Below are positions 20,047 through 33,305 of a stretch of 64,000 nucleotides of DNA, piece after piece. Under the pieces are notes generated by a model. The model was not told the DNA's origin, searched no databases, and was given only the letters and a program-made list of their open reading frames with translations. The position numbers were made by a program, and so were the translations under genes. The stretch spans positions 1-64,000 of the forward strand of contig CAWGUD010000020.1 of assembly GCA_963825685.1 (NCBI GenBank), given 5' to 3'. Source of the stretch: JAOUEA01 sp963825685. Its GTDB lineage: Bacteria; Actinomycetota; UBA4738; HRBIN12. How positions within the stretch are numbered: position 1 is the stretch's first letter; the number at the start of each line of letters is the position of its first letter.

Positions 20047-21492
20047 TCACCACGTGAGCACCCCGGCTTCCTGCAGCAACGGCACGATCACGCCCGGCAC
20101 GATACCCAGCACCACGACGATCGCGGCCGGCACGGCGAGCACCAGCCTCGGCAGCGGCGCGGGATCGGCGATGTCCTCGCCCTGGGGTTCCCGCATCGCC
20201 ATCAGCGCGACGACGCGCAGGTAGAAGAAGGCGCCGGCCACGCTCGCCAGCGCGCCGATCAGCACGAGCGGCCAGTAGCCGGCGGTCGTGGCGGCTCCGA
20301 ACACCAACACCTTCGCGGCGAACCCGGCGGTCGGGGGGATGCCCGCGAGCGAGAGCAGGAAGATCGTCAGCAACACGGCGAGCACGGGCTGGCTGCGCCC
20401 GAGCCCACGGAAGCGGTCGAACCCGGTCTGCTCACGGATACCGCCGGAGATCAACATCACGACCCCGAACGCGCCGAGCGCCGCGGCGCCGTACGTGATC
20501 AGGTAGAACAACGCGGCGGCGATGCCGTCGCGGCCGGGCTCGACGAAGGCCGACAGGATGAAGCCCGCCTGCGCGACCGCGGAGTAGGCGAGCATGCGCT
20601 TGACGTCGCGCTGGGCGATCGCGAGCACGCTGCCGACCACCATCGAGAGGGCCGAGAGCACGGCGATCGCGGGCGCGAGATCCCACTGCAGCGCCACGAA
20701 GGCGACGTCGAGCACGCGCACGAGCGCCACGAACACGGCGGCCTTCGTCGCGGCCGACATGAACGCCGTCACGGGGCTCGGCGCCCCCTGGTAGACGTCG
20801 GGCGTCCACATGTGGAACGGCACGAGCGAGACCTTGAACCCGAGCCCCACCACGAGCAGCAGCGCCCCGACCAGTGCGAGCGGCTGGCTGCCGGTCGTGC
20901 CGGCGAGCGCGCGGGCGAGCCCCTGGATGCTCGTGGTGGCCGCCGCGCCGTAGCTCATCGCGACCCCGTACAACAGGAACGCCGAGGCGAACGCCCCCAG
21001 CAGGAAGTACTTCATCGCGGCTTCCGTCGGTCCTCGGCGGAACGTGAGCGCCGTGAGCACGTAGAGCGAGAGCGAGAGCACCTCGATCGCGAGGAAGACG
21101 ATGATGAGGTCGGCGGCGGCCACCAACAGCGCCATGCCGCCGAGCGCGAACAGCAGCAACGCGTAGAACTCGTTGCGCCGGAACTCGTCGGCCTCGAAGT
21201 AGTGGAATCCGAGGTAGGCGCCGAAGGCGCCGATCCCGCACAGCACGAGCGTGGCGACGACGGCCAGGCGGTCGACGCTCGCCATGCCGCCGAGCACGGT
21301 CACGGGCTCGCGGTCCCACAGCCAGAGCGCCGACGCGGCGGCGGCCGCGAGCACGGCCAGCGTGAAGAGCGCGAACGGCGCCTGGGTGGCCCGGCGAGCG
21401 AACGCGGCGCCGAGCAACGCGAGGAGCGCGCCCCCGAACAGGATCAGCACCGGCAGGATCGCCCACAGCTCGACGCGGGGCGGGTCGATCAC
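20047..21492 (-). CDS. nuoN: NADH-quinone oxidoreductase subunit N (complete complex I)
   Basis: A 481-residue antiporter-like subunit. The GTG start at 21492 overlaps the nuoM stop as GTGA. Clear family parts: LLVVGLGFKVSLVPFHMWTP, MLAYSAVAQAGFILS and AGIPPTAGFAAKV. The reading frame is intact. It closes the 14-gene set and is followed after 22 bases by the polyprenyl synthase. Confidence 0.95.
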   Translation of the reverse strand: MIDPPRVELWAILPVLILFGGALLALLGAAFARRATQAPFALFTLAVLAAAAASALWLWDREPVTVLGGMASVDRLAVVATLVLCGIGAFGAYLGFHYFEADEFRRNEFYALLLFALGGMALLVAAADLIIVFLAIEVLSLSLYVLTALTFRRGPTEAAMKYFLLGAFASAFLLYGVAMSYGAAATTSIQGLARALAGTTGSQPLALVGALLLVVGLGFKVSLVPFHMWTPDVYQGAPSPVTAFMSAATKAAVFVALVRVLDVAFVALQWDLAPAIAVLSALSMVVGSVLAIAQRDVKRMLAYSAVAQAGFILSAFVEPGRDGIAAALFYLITYGAAALGAFGVVMLISGGIREQTGFDRFRGLGRSQPVLAVLLTIFLLSLAGIPPTAGFAAKVLVFGAATTAGYWPLVLIGALASVAGAFFYLRVVALMAMREPQGEDIADPAPLPRLVLAVPAAIVVVLGIVPGVIVPLLQEAGVLTW

Positions 21493-23034
21493 GGCGCCTC
21501 CTCCCCCGTCGTGGCGCTCGCCTCGACGAGCGGCTCCACGGGCTCGCCGACCTGCACCGTGCGGACGCGTTCGGAGACCTGCTCCGAGGTCGGGCGCAGG
21601 CGTTCCAGCACCGGAGCCGGGTGCAGGCCGATCCAGAGCATCGCGACGACGATCGGCGCGACGATCGCCCCTTCGCGCCACGAGAGGTCGGGCAGCGACC
21701 CCCACCGTTCCTTCAGCGAGCCCTGGAACGTGCGCTGGTACGACCAGAGCATGTAGACCGCGCTCAGGATCACGCCGATGATCGCGATCGACGCCAGCAC
21801 GCGGTCGACCGAGAACGTGCCGAGCAGCACGAGGAACTCGCCCACGAAGTTGTTGAGCCCGGGCAGGCCGATCGAGGACAGCATCGCGATGACGTAGGCG
21901 CCCGCGAGCCACGGCGTGACCTGCACGATGCCGCCGAGGTCGGCGATCTCGCGCGTATGGGTGCGCTCGTACAGCATGCCGAAGACGAGGAAGAGCATGC
22001 CCGTCGACAACCCGTGGTTCACCATCTGCAGCACGGCGCCGTCCATCGACTCGGCCGAGAACGCGAAGATGCCGAGCACGATCAGCCCCATGTGGCTCAC
22101 CGACGAGTACGCGATCAAGCGCTTGATGTCGGTCTGCATCATCGCCACGATCGCGCCGTAGATGATGCCGATCACCGCGAGCACCATGATCGCGGTGGCG
22201 AAGTACCGCGAGGCCTCGGGGAACAGGTCGAGGTTGAACCGGAGCATGCCGTAGGGGCCGGTCTTCAGCAGGATCGCGGCCAGGACGATCGAGCCCTTGG
22301 TCGGCGCCTCGGTGTGGGCGTCGGGCAGCCAGGTGTGCAGGGGCCAGACGGGCACCTTGACCGCGAACCCGATGAAGAACGCGAGGAACAGCCACCGCCC
22401 GACGCCGGTCGACAGGTCCAGCTGCTCGAGCGCGGTGAGATCGAACGTGGCCGAGCCGAGCTGCTTGCCCGACTCGACGTAGAGCCACAGGATGCCCGAC
22501 GAGCAGGAACGCCGAGCCGAACATCGTGTACAGCAGGAACTTCGTGGCGGCGTAGATGCGCCGCTTCGAGCCCCACACGCCGATGATGTAGTACATCGGG
22601 AACAGCAGGGCCTCGAAGAACAGGAAGAACAGCAGCAGGTCCAGCGAGAGGAACGCGCCGATGATCACGGTCTCGAGGAACAGCGCCATCGCCATGTAGC
22701 GGCGCACCTGGTAGTCGACCTTCCACGACGCGGCGATCGCGATCGGGAACATGAACGTCGTGACCATCACGAGCCAGATCGAGAACCCGTCGACGCCGAC
22801 GAACCAGTTCAGCCCCACCGACTCGACCCAGGGGTGCTTCGAGACCATCTGGAACCCCGCCTCGCCGGTCTCGAAGTTCACCAGCATGCCGATCGAGACC
22901 GCGAAGGCGACGAGCGCGGCCGCGAGCCCGACCCACCGTGCGGCATCGTCGGAGATCGAGCGCCACAGCAGCAGCACGGGCAGACCGACGAGCGGCGCCA
23001 CGATCACGAGCGTGAGCCAGGGCATCGAGTCCAT
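21489..23034 (-). CDS. nuoM: NADH-quinone oxidoreductase subunit M (complete complex I), one frameshift
   Basis: Two frame pieces join at about 22496, where GGG stands for an expected GG in a valine-glycine-isoleucine stretch; the merged protein has about 515 residues. The first piece has FLSLDLLLFFLFFEALLFPM, the second WPLHTWLPDAHTEAPTKG and IAYSSVSHMGLIVLG. The ATG at 23034 directly abuts the nuoL stop. The tail after the last helix (EPVEPLVEASATTGEE) is longer than usual. Confidence 0.9.
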
Positions 23035-24917
23035 CTAGACCCTCACCGCCGCGTACAGGAGCAACGCCGCGCCCCCGGCCAGGAACGTCAGGGCGTAACG
23101 GCGCACCTTCCCCGACTGCCAGACGGGCGCGAGCCCGGCCGCCCACACGACCGCCCGCCCGACGCCGTTCACGGCCCCGTCGACCACGCGTCGGTCGAAC
23201 CAGGCCAATCCCTCGGCGCCGCGCAGCCCGACGCTGCCCACGGCCCAGGCGTAGAGATCGTCGATGTAGAAGGCATGACCGAGCGCCCCGGCCATGCCGG
23301 GCTCGCGCTCGGGGAACGAGATCCAGCGTTCGGCGTTCCTCGGGCGGTACAGGCGCCAGGCGATCGCGATGCCGGCGAGGGTCAGCACGATCGAGATCGC
23401 GATCAGCACCTGCGTCGAGGGCCCGGCGTCGCCCTCCACGACGTGACCGACCACCGGCTCGAGGAAGGTCGCCAGGCGCCCCTCGGGGGTGAACGCGAGC
23501 CAGGCGCCGGCGAACAACGCGCCGATCGCGAGCACGACGAGCGGCGCGCGCATCAGCGGCGAGGCCTCGTGGGCGTGCCCCTCGTACCGCTGGTCCCCCA
23601 TGAACGCCGTGAAGTACAGCCGCGCGATGTACCAGGCCGACACGAGCGCGCCGAGCGACCCCAGGACGTAGGCCCAGACCTCGCCGTCGTGGCTCGCGAG
23701 CTCGAGGATCGCGTCCTTCGTGAAGAAGCCGCTGAACGGCGGCAGGCCCGACAGGGCGAGGGCGCCGGCGGCGAACAGCGCGGCCGTCCACGGCATGTCG
23801 CGGCGCAGGCCGCCGAGGCGGCGCACGTCGATCTCGTCGTGCAGCCCGTGCATCACGTTGCCCGAGGTCAGGAACAGCAGGGCCTTGTAGAACGCGTGCG
23901 CCACCAGCAGCGAGATCGCGACCGCGTAGAAGCCGAGCCCGGCGGCGAGGAACATGAACCCGAGCTGCGACATCGTCGAGTACGCGAGCGCCCGCTTCAT
24001 GTCGTACTGCCCCAGCGACGAGAACCCGGCGTAGAGAGCGCTGGCGAGCCCGACGACGGCGACGACGGTGAGCGCGACATCCGAGATCTCGAACAGCGTG
24101 TGCGATCGCACCACCAGGTAGACGCCCGCGGTCACCATCGTGGCCGCGTGGATCAGGGCCGAGACGGGGGTCGGGCCGGCCATCGCGTCGGGGAGCCACA
24201 CGTGCAGCGGCAGCTGGGCGGACTTGCCCACCGCGCCGCCGAGCAGCAGCAGCGAGATCGCCGTCGCGGTGCCGGCGGCGATCTCGGGCAGCGCGCCCTC
24301 GTGACCGAGCACGACGTCGAAGTCGAACGAGCCGAAGTGCACCCACATCACGAAGAGACCGAGCATCAGCAGCACGTCGCCGATCCGCGTGGTGATGAAC
24401 GCCTTCTTCGCGGCGCGAGCCGCCTCGGGACGATCCGACCAGAACCCGATCAGCAGGTACGAGCAGAGCCCCACGCCCTCCCAGCCGAGGTAGAGCAGCA
24501 GGAAGTCGTTCGCCAGGACGAGCACGAGCATGAACGCGCAGAACAGGTTCATGTAGCCGAAGAACCGCCCCGGGCGCGGGTCGTGCTCCATGTACCCGAT
24601 CGCGTACAGGTGGATCAGCGAGCCGACCCCCGTCACGACCATCGCCATCGTGATCGAGAGCGGATCGACGCGCAGGTCGAGGGCGACGCTCGACGGCGCC
24701 GGCGCCGATCCAGTCGGCCACGGTCGACGACCTGCGTGCGTTCCTCCGCCGGCAACGCCAGCAGATCGAGCAGCGCCCCCAGCGCGATCGCGAACGACGC
24801 GGCCATCGCGGCGGTCGCGAACCACCCGGCCCAGCGGCCGAGCCGCGAGCCGAACAGCATGTTCACCGCCGCCGCGAGCAGCGGGATCGCGATCGCGAGG
24901 CCGATCAGATCGATCAT
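23035..24917 (-). CDS. nuoL: NADH-quinone oxidoreductase subunit L (complete complex I), two frameshifts
   Basis: One merged protein of about 625 residues when single extra bases near 24723 and 24691 are removed; between them lies the short piece ADWIGAGAV. The main piece has GWEGVGLCSYLLIGFW, KKAFITTRIGDVLLMLG, LPLHVWLPDAMAGPTPV and LAYSTMSQLGFMFLAAG. The C-terminus has a single WFDRRVVDGAVNGVGRA element, unlike the doubled one in the other NuoL. The ATG at 24917 overlaps the nuoK stop. Confidence 0.9.
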
Positions 24918-25215
24918 CCGCGCAACACGCTCGCTCGGTCGACGTCGGTCGTCGACGTTCGTCGGAACACGGCCACGATGATCGCGAGGCCGACGACCAC
25001 CTCCGCGGCCGCGACGACCATCGAGAAGAACGCGAGGATCTGCCCGTCGAGCTCGAGGTGCATGCGCGAGAACGCGACGAGCGTGAGGTTCACGGCGTTC
25101 AGCTGCAGCTCGACGCCCATGAAGATGCGGAGCGCGTTGCGGCGCAGCAGCACCGAGGCCGACCCGAGGGCGAACAGGATCGCCGAGAGCAGCAGGAAGT
25201 AGGCGATCGGCGTCC

Positions 25216-25219
<4 letters not shown>
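24914..25219 (-). CDS. nuoK: NADH-quinone oxidoreductase subunit K (complete complex I)
   Basis: A 101-residue subunit with three helices. ATG 25219 overlaps the nuoJ stop. The two buried glutamates of the family are in MGVELQLNAVNLTLVAF and AAAEVVVGLAIIV. It is embedded in a longer open frame, so the start is set by the ATGA overlap and normal length. Confidence 0.92.
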
Positions 25220-25836
<617 letters not shown>

Positions 25837-25842
25837 GGCGGG

Positions 25843-26379
25843 CTAGCCCTCTCGATCCACGGGGTCGGACCCGAGCGGCGGCGGCGGCTCCAGCAGCTGC
25901 TCCTTCGACCAGACGGCCTCTTCCCGGCTCGTGAACGACAGCTCGAAGTAGTCCGTCAGGGTGAGCGCGCGGGTCGGGCACGCCTCGACGCAGAGGCCGC
26001 ACATGATGCAGCGCAGGTAGTTGATCTGATAGTCCTTCGCGTACCGCTCCCCCGGGCTCGTCGGGTGCTCGGGGTCGTTGTCGGCCCCCTCCACCCAGAT
26101 CGCGTCGGCCGGGCAGGCGAACGCGCAGAGCTCGCACCCGATGCACTTCTCGAGGCCGTCCTCGTGCAGGTTGAGGCGGTGCCGGCCGATGTGCGACCGC
26201 TCGGGGATCGCCGCGATCTCCTTCGGGTACCGCTCGGTGTTGTCGGGGCGGAACGTCTGCTTGAAGACCGTCGCCATGCCCTTGCCGATCGCGAGCGCCG
26301 CTTCCCAGGCGCCCTGCTCACCCGGCTGCGGACCCACGACGGGCTCGACGGGCCGCTCCTCGGATCGGTCGTCGCTCAC
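25843..26379 (-). CDS. nuoI: Complex I iron-sulfur subunit NuoI (complete complex I)
   Basis: A 178-residue subunit with two [4Fe-4S] motifs, CIGCELCAFACP and CIMCGLCVEACP, that pass electrons from NuoG towards NuoB. The NERYAKDYQ-type region appears here as GERYAKDYQINYLRC. The GTG start at 26379 overlaps the nuoH stop. The frame is shared with part of nuoH by chance, which hides the gene inside a longer frame. Confidence 0.93.
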   Translation of the reverse strand: MSDDRSEERPVEPVVGPQPGEQGAWEAALAIGKGMATVFKQTFRPDNTERYPKEIAAIPERSHIGRHRLNLHEDGLEKCIGCELCAFACPADAIWVEGADNDPEHPTSPGERYAKDYQINYLRCIMCGLCVEACPTRALTLTDYFELSFTSREEAVWSKEQLLEPPPPLGSDPVDREG

Positions 26380-27510
26380 GTCGTCACCTCCTCGCGCTCG
26401 GGTGCCGGGCGGCTGGTGAACAGCGGGGCGACCAGGGTCGCGAGCGCCGCCACGCCGACGATCACGGCGGCGGCGATGAATCGACCGCGGTTGCCGTACT
26501 CCTGGGGCAGCACGACCACGAGGCCGGTGATCATGATCCAGACGAGCCCGAACGGGATCAGCACCTTCCACCCGAAGTTCATGAGGCGGTCGTAGCGCAT
26601 GCGCGGCAAGGTCGCGCGCACGAGGATCAGGACGTAGATCACGGCCGTGACCTTCAGGATGAACCACAGCAGCGGTCCGAGCCACGCGAGCGCGCCCTCG
26701 AACGGGCCAGTACCCGCGCCACCCACCGAGGAACAGCGTGACGCCGACGGCCGCGATCGTCACCGTGCTCACGTACTCCCCGAGGTAGAACATCGCGAAC
26801 TTGATGCCCGAGTACTCGGTGTGGAAGCCGGCCACGAGCTCGGACTCGGCCTCGGCGAGGTCGAACGGCGGCCGGTTCGTCTCGGCGATCGCCCCGATCA
26901 GGAAGACCATGAACGCCGGGAACTGCGGGATCACGTTCCAGACGGTGTCCTGCGCCGCCACGATCTCGCTCATCTGCAGCGAGCCGCTGTACATCAGCAC
27001 CGCCACGAGCGCGAGCCCCATGCCGACCTCGTACGAGATCATCTGCGCGCTCGAGCGCACGGCGCCGAGCAGGGGGTAGTTCGAGCCGCTCGACCAGCCG
27101 GCGAGCACGACCCCGTAGACGGAGAGCGAGGTCATCGCGAGGATCCACAGGATGCCGATGTTCAGATCGGCCAGTTGGAACGGGATCTCGCGCCCGAACA
27201 GCGTGACCTGGGTGCCGAACGGGATCACGCAGAACGCGAGGAACCCGGGGAACATCGCGAGGATCGGCGCGATCGCGTAGACGGGACGATCGGCGGCGGT
27301 GGGCGTGATGCCTTCCTTGAAGAAGAGCTTGATGCCGTCGGCCAGCGTGATCAGCACGCCGCGCGGTCCGGCGCGCATCGGGCCGACGCGGGTCTGCATG
27401 TCGGCGATCACCTTGCGCTCCATCCAGATGTAGAGCATCACGGCGATCAGCAGGCCGAAGAACACGATCACGACCTGCACGACGAGGATCGCCCAATCCA
27501 CCCAGTCCAT
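26376..27510 (-). CDS. nuoH: NADH-quinone oxidoreductase subunit H (complete complex I), one frameshift
   Basis: Two frame pieces join at about 26714, where one extra G interrupts FLGGWRG and GTGPFEGALAWLGP. The merged protein has about 377 residues. Motifs: RVGPMRAGPRGVLITLADG, KLFFKEGITPTAADR and ETNRPPFDLAEAESELVAG. It anchors the peripheral arm and lines the quinone channel. ATG 27510 shares bases with the nuoG stop. Confidence 0.9.
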
Positions 27511-30046
27511 CAGGCGTCACCCCCCACCGCGGCGGTCGCCGGCTCGGCGAGCTCGTCGGCCGCGCCGGCGTCGGCAGCCGAGATCGTTGCGCGCGCAACC
27601 ATCTGCCCCGAGAGGAGCGTGTTGGCCGCGAGCCCCGGCTGGTTGAACGGCACGAACGCGACGCCGGCGGCGATGTGCTCGGTCACGACGACGGGCAGCT
27701 CGGCCTCACCGGCCTCGGTGCGCACGATCGCCCGGCCGCCGTCTGCGACGCCCAGCGATGCGGCGTCGGCCGGATGCAGCTCGACGAACGCCTCGTCCTC
27801 GAGCGCCGCCTTCAGCTCGTCGGCGCGCTCGGACAGCCGCCCCTCGTCGACGAGCAGCGGGTACGTGACGAGCACGAGACCGCCCTCCCCCTCGGATGCG
27901 GTTGCGTCGTGCGTCTCGCCGAGGTCCTCTCGCGAACGGTCCACCTCGGCGGTGGCGCCCGTCTCCCCACGCACACGCTCCCAGTCGGGCTGCGCGTCGA
28001 GACCCTCGACCGAGCCGCTGGGCTGGCCCTCGGCGGTGGGCGCGCCGACCGGCTCGTCACCCGACGCTCCGTTCGCGCGCCCCCACCAGGCGGCCCATCT
28101 CCTCGTGGACCTCGTCGAGCGTCTCGAAGCCGAGGTCGCCTCCGCACGCGAGCGCCATGCTCGCGAAGATCTCCCAGTCGGCGAGGCTGATGCCGTCGCG
28201 CCCGCGGATCGCGCGCAGCCGCTGCCCACGTCCTTCCCAGGTGGAGACGTGCCCGTCCTTCTCGAGGAAGGCGCTCGCCGGCAGGAACGCGTCGGCGTAG
28301 CGCTCGAGCGAGCCGAGCTCGAGGGACTGCACGACCTTGACCGGCACGTTGTCGAGCGCGCGGCGAACGAGGTCGGCGTCGGGCACGTCGCGCAGCGGAT
28401 CGACGCCGACCAGGAACAGCACGTCGATCTCGCGTTCCGCACACGCCCGCAGGATGCCGATCGTGTCGCGACCGGACTCCCGGTTCATCAGCGGGCCCCA
28501 GACGCGCTCGACGTCGTCCACCTCGTGCATCGATCGCCCGCCCGGCAACAGCGAGGGGTGCACCCCGGCGAGGAGCGCGCCACGGTCGTTCGCACGTCGC
28601 GTGACGTACTGGAACCGTGCGCCGAGCGCGTCGGCCGCCGCCTCTGGCCGCGTCGGCGGCGCCCGGCCGCTCGCCGGCGAGCACGACGCCGTCTCGCCCC
28701 GCCTCTCGGAGCGCGGCGAGCGCCTCGTCGACGGTCGCGTCGGCGCCGCCCGCGAGCAGACGTGCCTCGTCGCCGGGCGCGCAGAGCACGTGGGTCGCGA
28801 CGTCGTGCAGGCGGGTGCGCCGAGGATGCACGACCCAGATCCGCGCTCCGCGCCTCGCGGCCTTGCGCAGGCGCAGGTGCAGGATCGGCACCTCCTGCTC
28901 GGCGTCGAGGCCCACGACGAGGATCGCGCTCGCGCGCTCGACGTCCTTGTACGTCACGGCCATCGGGTCGGCCGCCGCGTGGCGCTCGGCCGACGCCGCG
29001 CCGATGTCGCCCGCTCGCCTGTGGTCGAGGTCGTTCGTGCGGAACACCGTGCGCGCGAGCTTCGACAGCGCGTAGTAGTCCTCGTCCATCAGGCGCCCGC
29101 CGGTGAGGATCGCGACGCGCGCGCCCTCGGTCCACCCCGCGACCCTCGTGAGCACCTCGCCGAACGATGCGGGCTCGAGACCGTGGTCGCGGATCAGCGG
29201 CGTCGCGATGCGATCGGGAGCATCCGGGAACCGGAACGCGTACCGCCCCTTGTCACAGAGCCACGCGTCGTTGACGTCGTGGTCGTCGCGCGCGAGCTGG
29301 CGCACGACCTCGCCCCGGCGCATGTCGAGCTTGATGTTGCAGCCCGCGCTGCAGTGGGGGCAGATCGTGTCGACCGTGGTGAGGTCGAACGGGCGGGCGA
29401 CGAACCGGTACGGGGTCGACGTGAGCGCGCCGACCGGACAGATCTGCACCGTGTTGCCGCTGAACGGCGACCGGAAGTCCTCCCCGGGCGCGATCGAGAC
29501 CTGCTCGGCCGCCCCACGCGCGAAGAGCTCGATGAAGCGATCGCCCGAGATCTGGTCGCAGAAGCGGGTGCACCGCGCGCAGAGCACGCAGCGTTCGCGG
29601 TCGAGGTTCACGAGCGGCGAGAGCGGCAGCGGCTTGGGGTAGACGCGCTTGGCCTCGCGGTAGCGGCTCTCCCCCGGTCCGAACGCGAGCGCCTGGTCCT
29701 GCAGGGGGCACTCGCCCCCGCGGTCGCAGATCGGGCAGTCGAGCGGGTGGTTCAAGAGCAGGAACTCGAGGTTCGCCACCTGGGCGTCGTGCACGACGTC
29801 GCTGGTGTTCTGGGTCTTCACGACCATGCCCTCGGACACCGTCGTGGTGCACGACGTGAACAGCTTCCGTTGGCCCTCCACCTCGACGTAGCACTGGCGA
29901 CAGGCGCCGACCGGCTCCAGCAGGGGGTGGTCGCAGAACCTCGGGATCTCGACCCCGACCTGCTCCGCGGCGCGGATGATCAACGTGCCCGCCGGCACGG
30001 TGACCACCTTCCCGTCGATCGTGAGCGTCACGGTCTGCTGGGTCAC
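27510..30046 (-). CDS. nuoG: NADH-quinone oxidoreductase subunit G, two frameshifts
   Basis: The large iron-sulfur subunit, about 845 residues after removing one extra base near 28645 and one near 28076. The N-terminus has a [2Fe-2S] ferredoxin domain (CRQCYVEVEG), then CPICDRGGECPLQD and CVLCARCTRFCDQ for further clusters, and CPHCSAGC for the cluster of the molybdopterin-like domain, which continues without a cofactor-binding function. The C-terminal third has a formate-dehydrogenase-like end (LPGGRSMHEVDDVERV). GTG 30046 overlaps the nuoF stop. Confidence 0.9.
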
Positions 30047-31413
30047 GAGGACGCCCCCTGGATCTCGAACGGCCCGGTCGGAGCGAACGTGACCGCATCC
30101 TGTTGAGGCTCGGGTTCGGGCTCGGCATCGTGGCCGGGCCCCTTCCCCGTCACGGGGCACCGCCCCTCGCGGATGTGCGCCTCGTACTCGTCCATGAAGT
30201 ACTTCAAGGTGGACTGGATCGGCGAGACGGCGCCGTCGGCCAGGGCGCAGAACGCGCGGAAGAGGATGTTCTCGCCCACGTCGGCCATGAGCGGCAGGTC
30301 CTCCTCGCGCCCGTACCCACCCTCGATGCGGCCGAGCACGCGCGTGGCCCACCACGTTCCCTCGCGGCACGGCGTGCACTTGCCGCAGGACTCGTGGGCA
30401 TAGAACTCGACGAGCCGGCGGGCCGCTTCCACCATGCAGTCGGTCTCGTCCAGCACCATGATCGCGCCGGTGCCGAGCAGCGATCCGGCCTCCATCACGG
30501 ACTCGAAATCGAGACCGACGTCGAGGTGATCGGCGGTGAGGAAGGGCGTCGAGGATCCCCCGGGGTCCACGCCTTGATCGCTTTGCCCCCGAGCACGCCG
30601 CCGCCGTACTCCTCGAGCAGCACCCGGAACGGCGTGCCCATCGGCAGCTCGTAGTTGCCGGGGCGCTCGACCTTGCCGCTGATCGTGAACATCTTCGTGC
30701 CGGGCGCCTTCTCGGTGCCGACCGCCTTGAACCAGTCCGCGCCGTTGTTCACGATGTGCGGCACGTTCATCAGCGTCTCGACGTTGTTGATCACCGTCGG
30801 GGACTCGTACAGGCCCTTCCACCGCCGGGAACGGCGGCCGCAGGCGAGGCTGGCCCCGGAACCCCTCGAGGCTCGAGAGCAGCGCCGTCTCCTCGCCGCA
30901 GATGTAGGCGCCCGCGCCCCGGTGCAGCACGATGTCGAGGTCGTAGTCGCCGCCCATGATGCCGCTGCCGAGGTAGCCGGCGGCGTACGCCTCGTCGAGC
31001 GCCCGCTGCAGCACCCGTCCCTGCCACAGGTACTCCCCGCGGATGTAGATGTAGGCGAGGTGGCAGTCGATCGCCCTCGCCGCGATCGCGGCGCCCTCGA
31101 TCAGCGCGTGCGGCTCACGTTCCACGAGCTCGCGGTTGTTGCACGTGCCCGGCTCGGACTCGTCGAAGTTCACGGTGACGTAGGTGGGCTTGCCCGTGTC
31201 GCGGGGCACGAACGACCACTTCATGCCCGTGGGGAAGCCGGCCCCGCCGCGTCCGCGCAGCCCGGAGTCCTTCACGAGCTGGATCAGCTCCTCGGCGCTC
31301 ATGCCCAGCGCGGCGCGGAGCGCCCGGTACCCGCCGGCGGCCTCGTACCCGGCGAGCGGGATCACGGAAGGGTCGTCCCAGTGGGCGGTGAGCACGCGGC
31401 GCGGCTCGCTCAC
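30043..31413 (-). CDS. nuoF: NADH-quinone oxidoreductase subunit F, two compensating frameshifts
   Basis: The NADH- and FMN-binding subunit, about 456 residues. Seen: GLRGRGGAGFPTGMKW (FMN/NADH), GAGAYICGEETALL and the [4Fe-4S] ligand block ESCGKCTPCREG. One extra base at about 30819 throws the frame, and a missing G in the run at 30557-30561 restores it; between them the true frame encodes VINNVETLMNVPHIV. The tail has an Asp/Glu-Pro-rich extension. GTG 31413 overlaps the nuoE stop. This makes the complete set an NADH-using enzyme. Confidence 0.9.
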   Translation of the reverse strand: MSEPRRVLTAHWDDPSVIPLAGYEAAGGYRALRAALGMSAEELIQLVKDSGLRGRGGAGFPTGMKWSFVPRDTGKPTYVTVNFDESEPGTCNNRELVEREPHALIEGAAIAARAIDCHLAYIYIRGEYLWQGRVLQRALDEAYAAGYLGSGIMGGDYDLDIVLHRGAGAYICGEETALLSSLEGFRGQPRLRPPFPAVEGPVRVPDGDQQRRDADERAAHREQRRGLVQGGRHREGARHEDVHDQRQGRAPRQLRAADGHAVPGAARGVRRRRARGQSDQGVDPGGSSTPFLTADHLDVGLDFESVMEAGSLLGTGAIMVLDETDCMVEAARRLVEFYAHESCGKCTPCREGTWWATRVLGRIEGGYGREEDLPLMADVGENILFRAFCALADGAVSPIQSTLKYFMDEYEAHIREGRCPVTGKGPGHDAEPEPEPQQDAVTFAPTGPFEIQGASS

Positions 31414-32005
31414 GCGCTCGCCCCCTCGGCCACCGTCTCGTCGAGCGGCTCGAGCCCCGCGAGGATCCGCGAGGCGGCCTTGAAGCTCTCCACGGCGGGA
31501 CCGCGGGCGGGCTCGGGCACCTCGCCCGCTCGCAGCGATGCCACGATCTCGGTCACGCGCTCGGGCGTGACGCCGTCGTGGTTCGCGACGTTCACCTGCA
31601 CGACGGGCGCGTGCTCGCACACGCCGAGGCATTCCTCCTCGTGCACCGTGAAGGCGCCGTCGTCGCTCACCTCCCCGCCGTGGGGGATACCCGTCGCCCG
31701 GTGCGCGGCCTCGTAGACGTCGTTCGCCCCCCGCAGCGCGCACGAGAGGTTCGTGCAGACCGCGATCAGATGGGTGCCGGTGGGGCGCAGGCGCAGCATC
31801 GTGTAGAAGCTCGCGACGGCCTCGACCTCGGCGGTGCGCACGCCGATCAAGCCGGCCACCTCCTGCAGCGCTGCGCGCGTGACCTGCCCGTCGACGGACT
31901 GCGCGAGGTAGAGCAGGGGCATCACCGCGGAACGCTGCCGGCCCTGGGGGTAGCGCGCGATGATCGACCGAGCCTCGTCGAGCCGCTCGCCCTCGAAGAT
32001 CGCCA

Positions 32006-32006
<1 letters not shown>
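31410..32006 (-). CDS. nuoE: NADH-quinone oxidoreductase subunit E
   Basis: A 198-residue thioredoxin-fold protein with one [2Fe-2S] cluster; ligands are seen in CTNLSCALRG and ECLGVCEHAP. The ATG at 32006 overlaps the nuoD stop. The last 40 residues extend beyond the usual family end. With NuoF and NuoG it forms the NADH input module that the second set in this window lacks. Confidence 0.93.
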
Positions 32007-33295
<1,289 letters not shown>

Positions 33296-33305
33296 CTGCG
33301 AACCC

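Noticed and set aside
20152..25000. Very long open frames on the plus strand across the nuo region (10-25 kb), rich in His, Arg, Glu and Gln
   Set aside because: They are antisense shadows of the nuo genes caused by high GC at third positions; no ribosome sites or domains, and composition is not protein-like.
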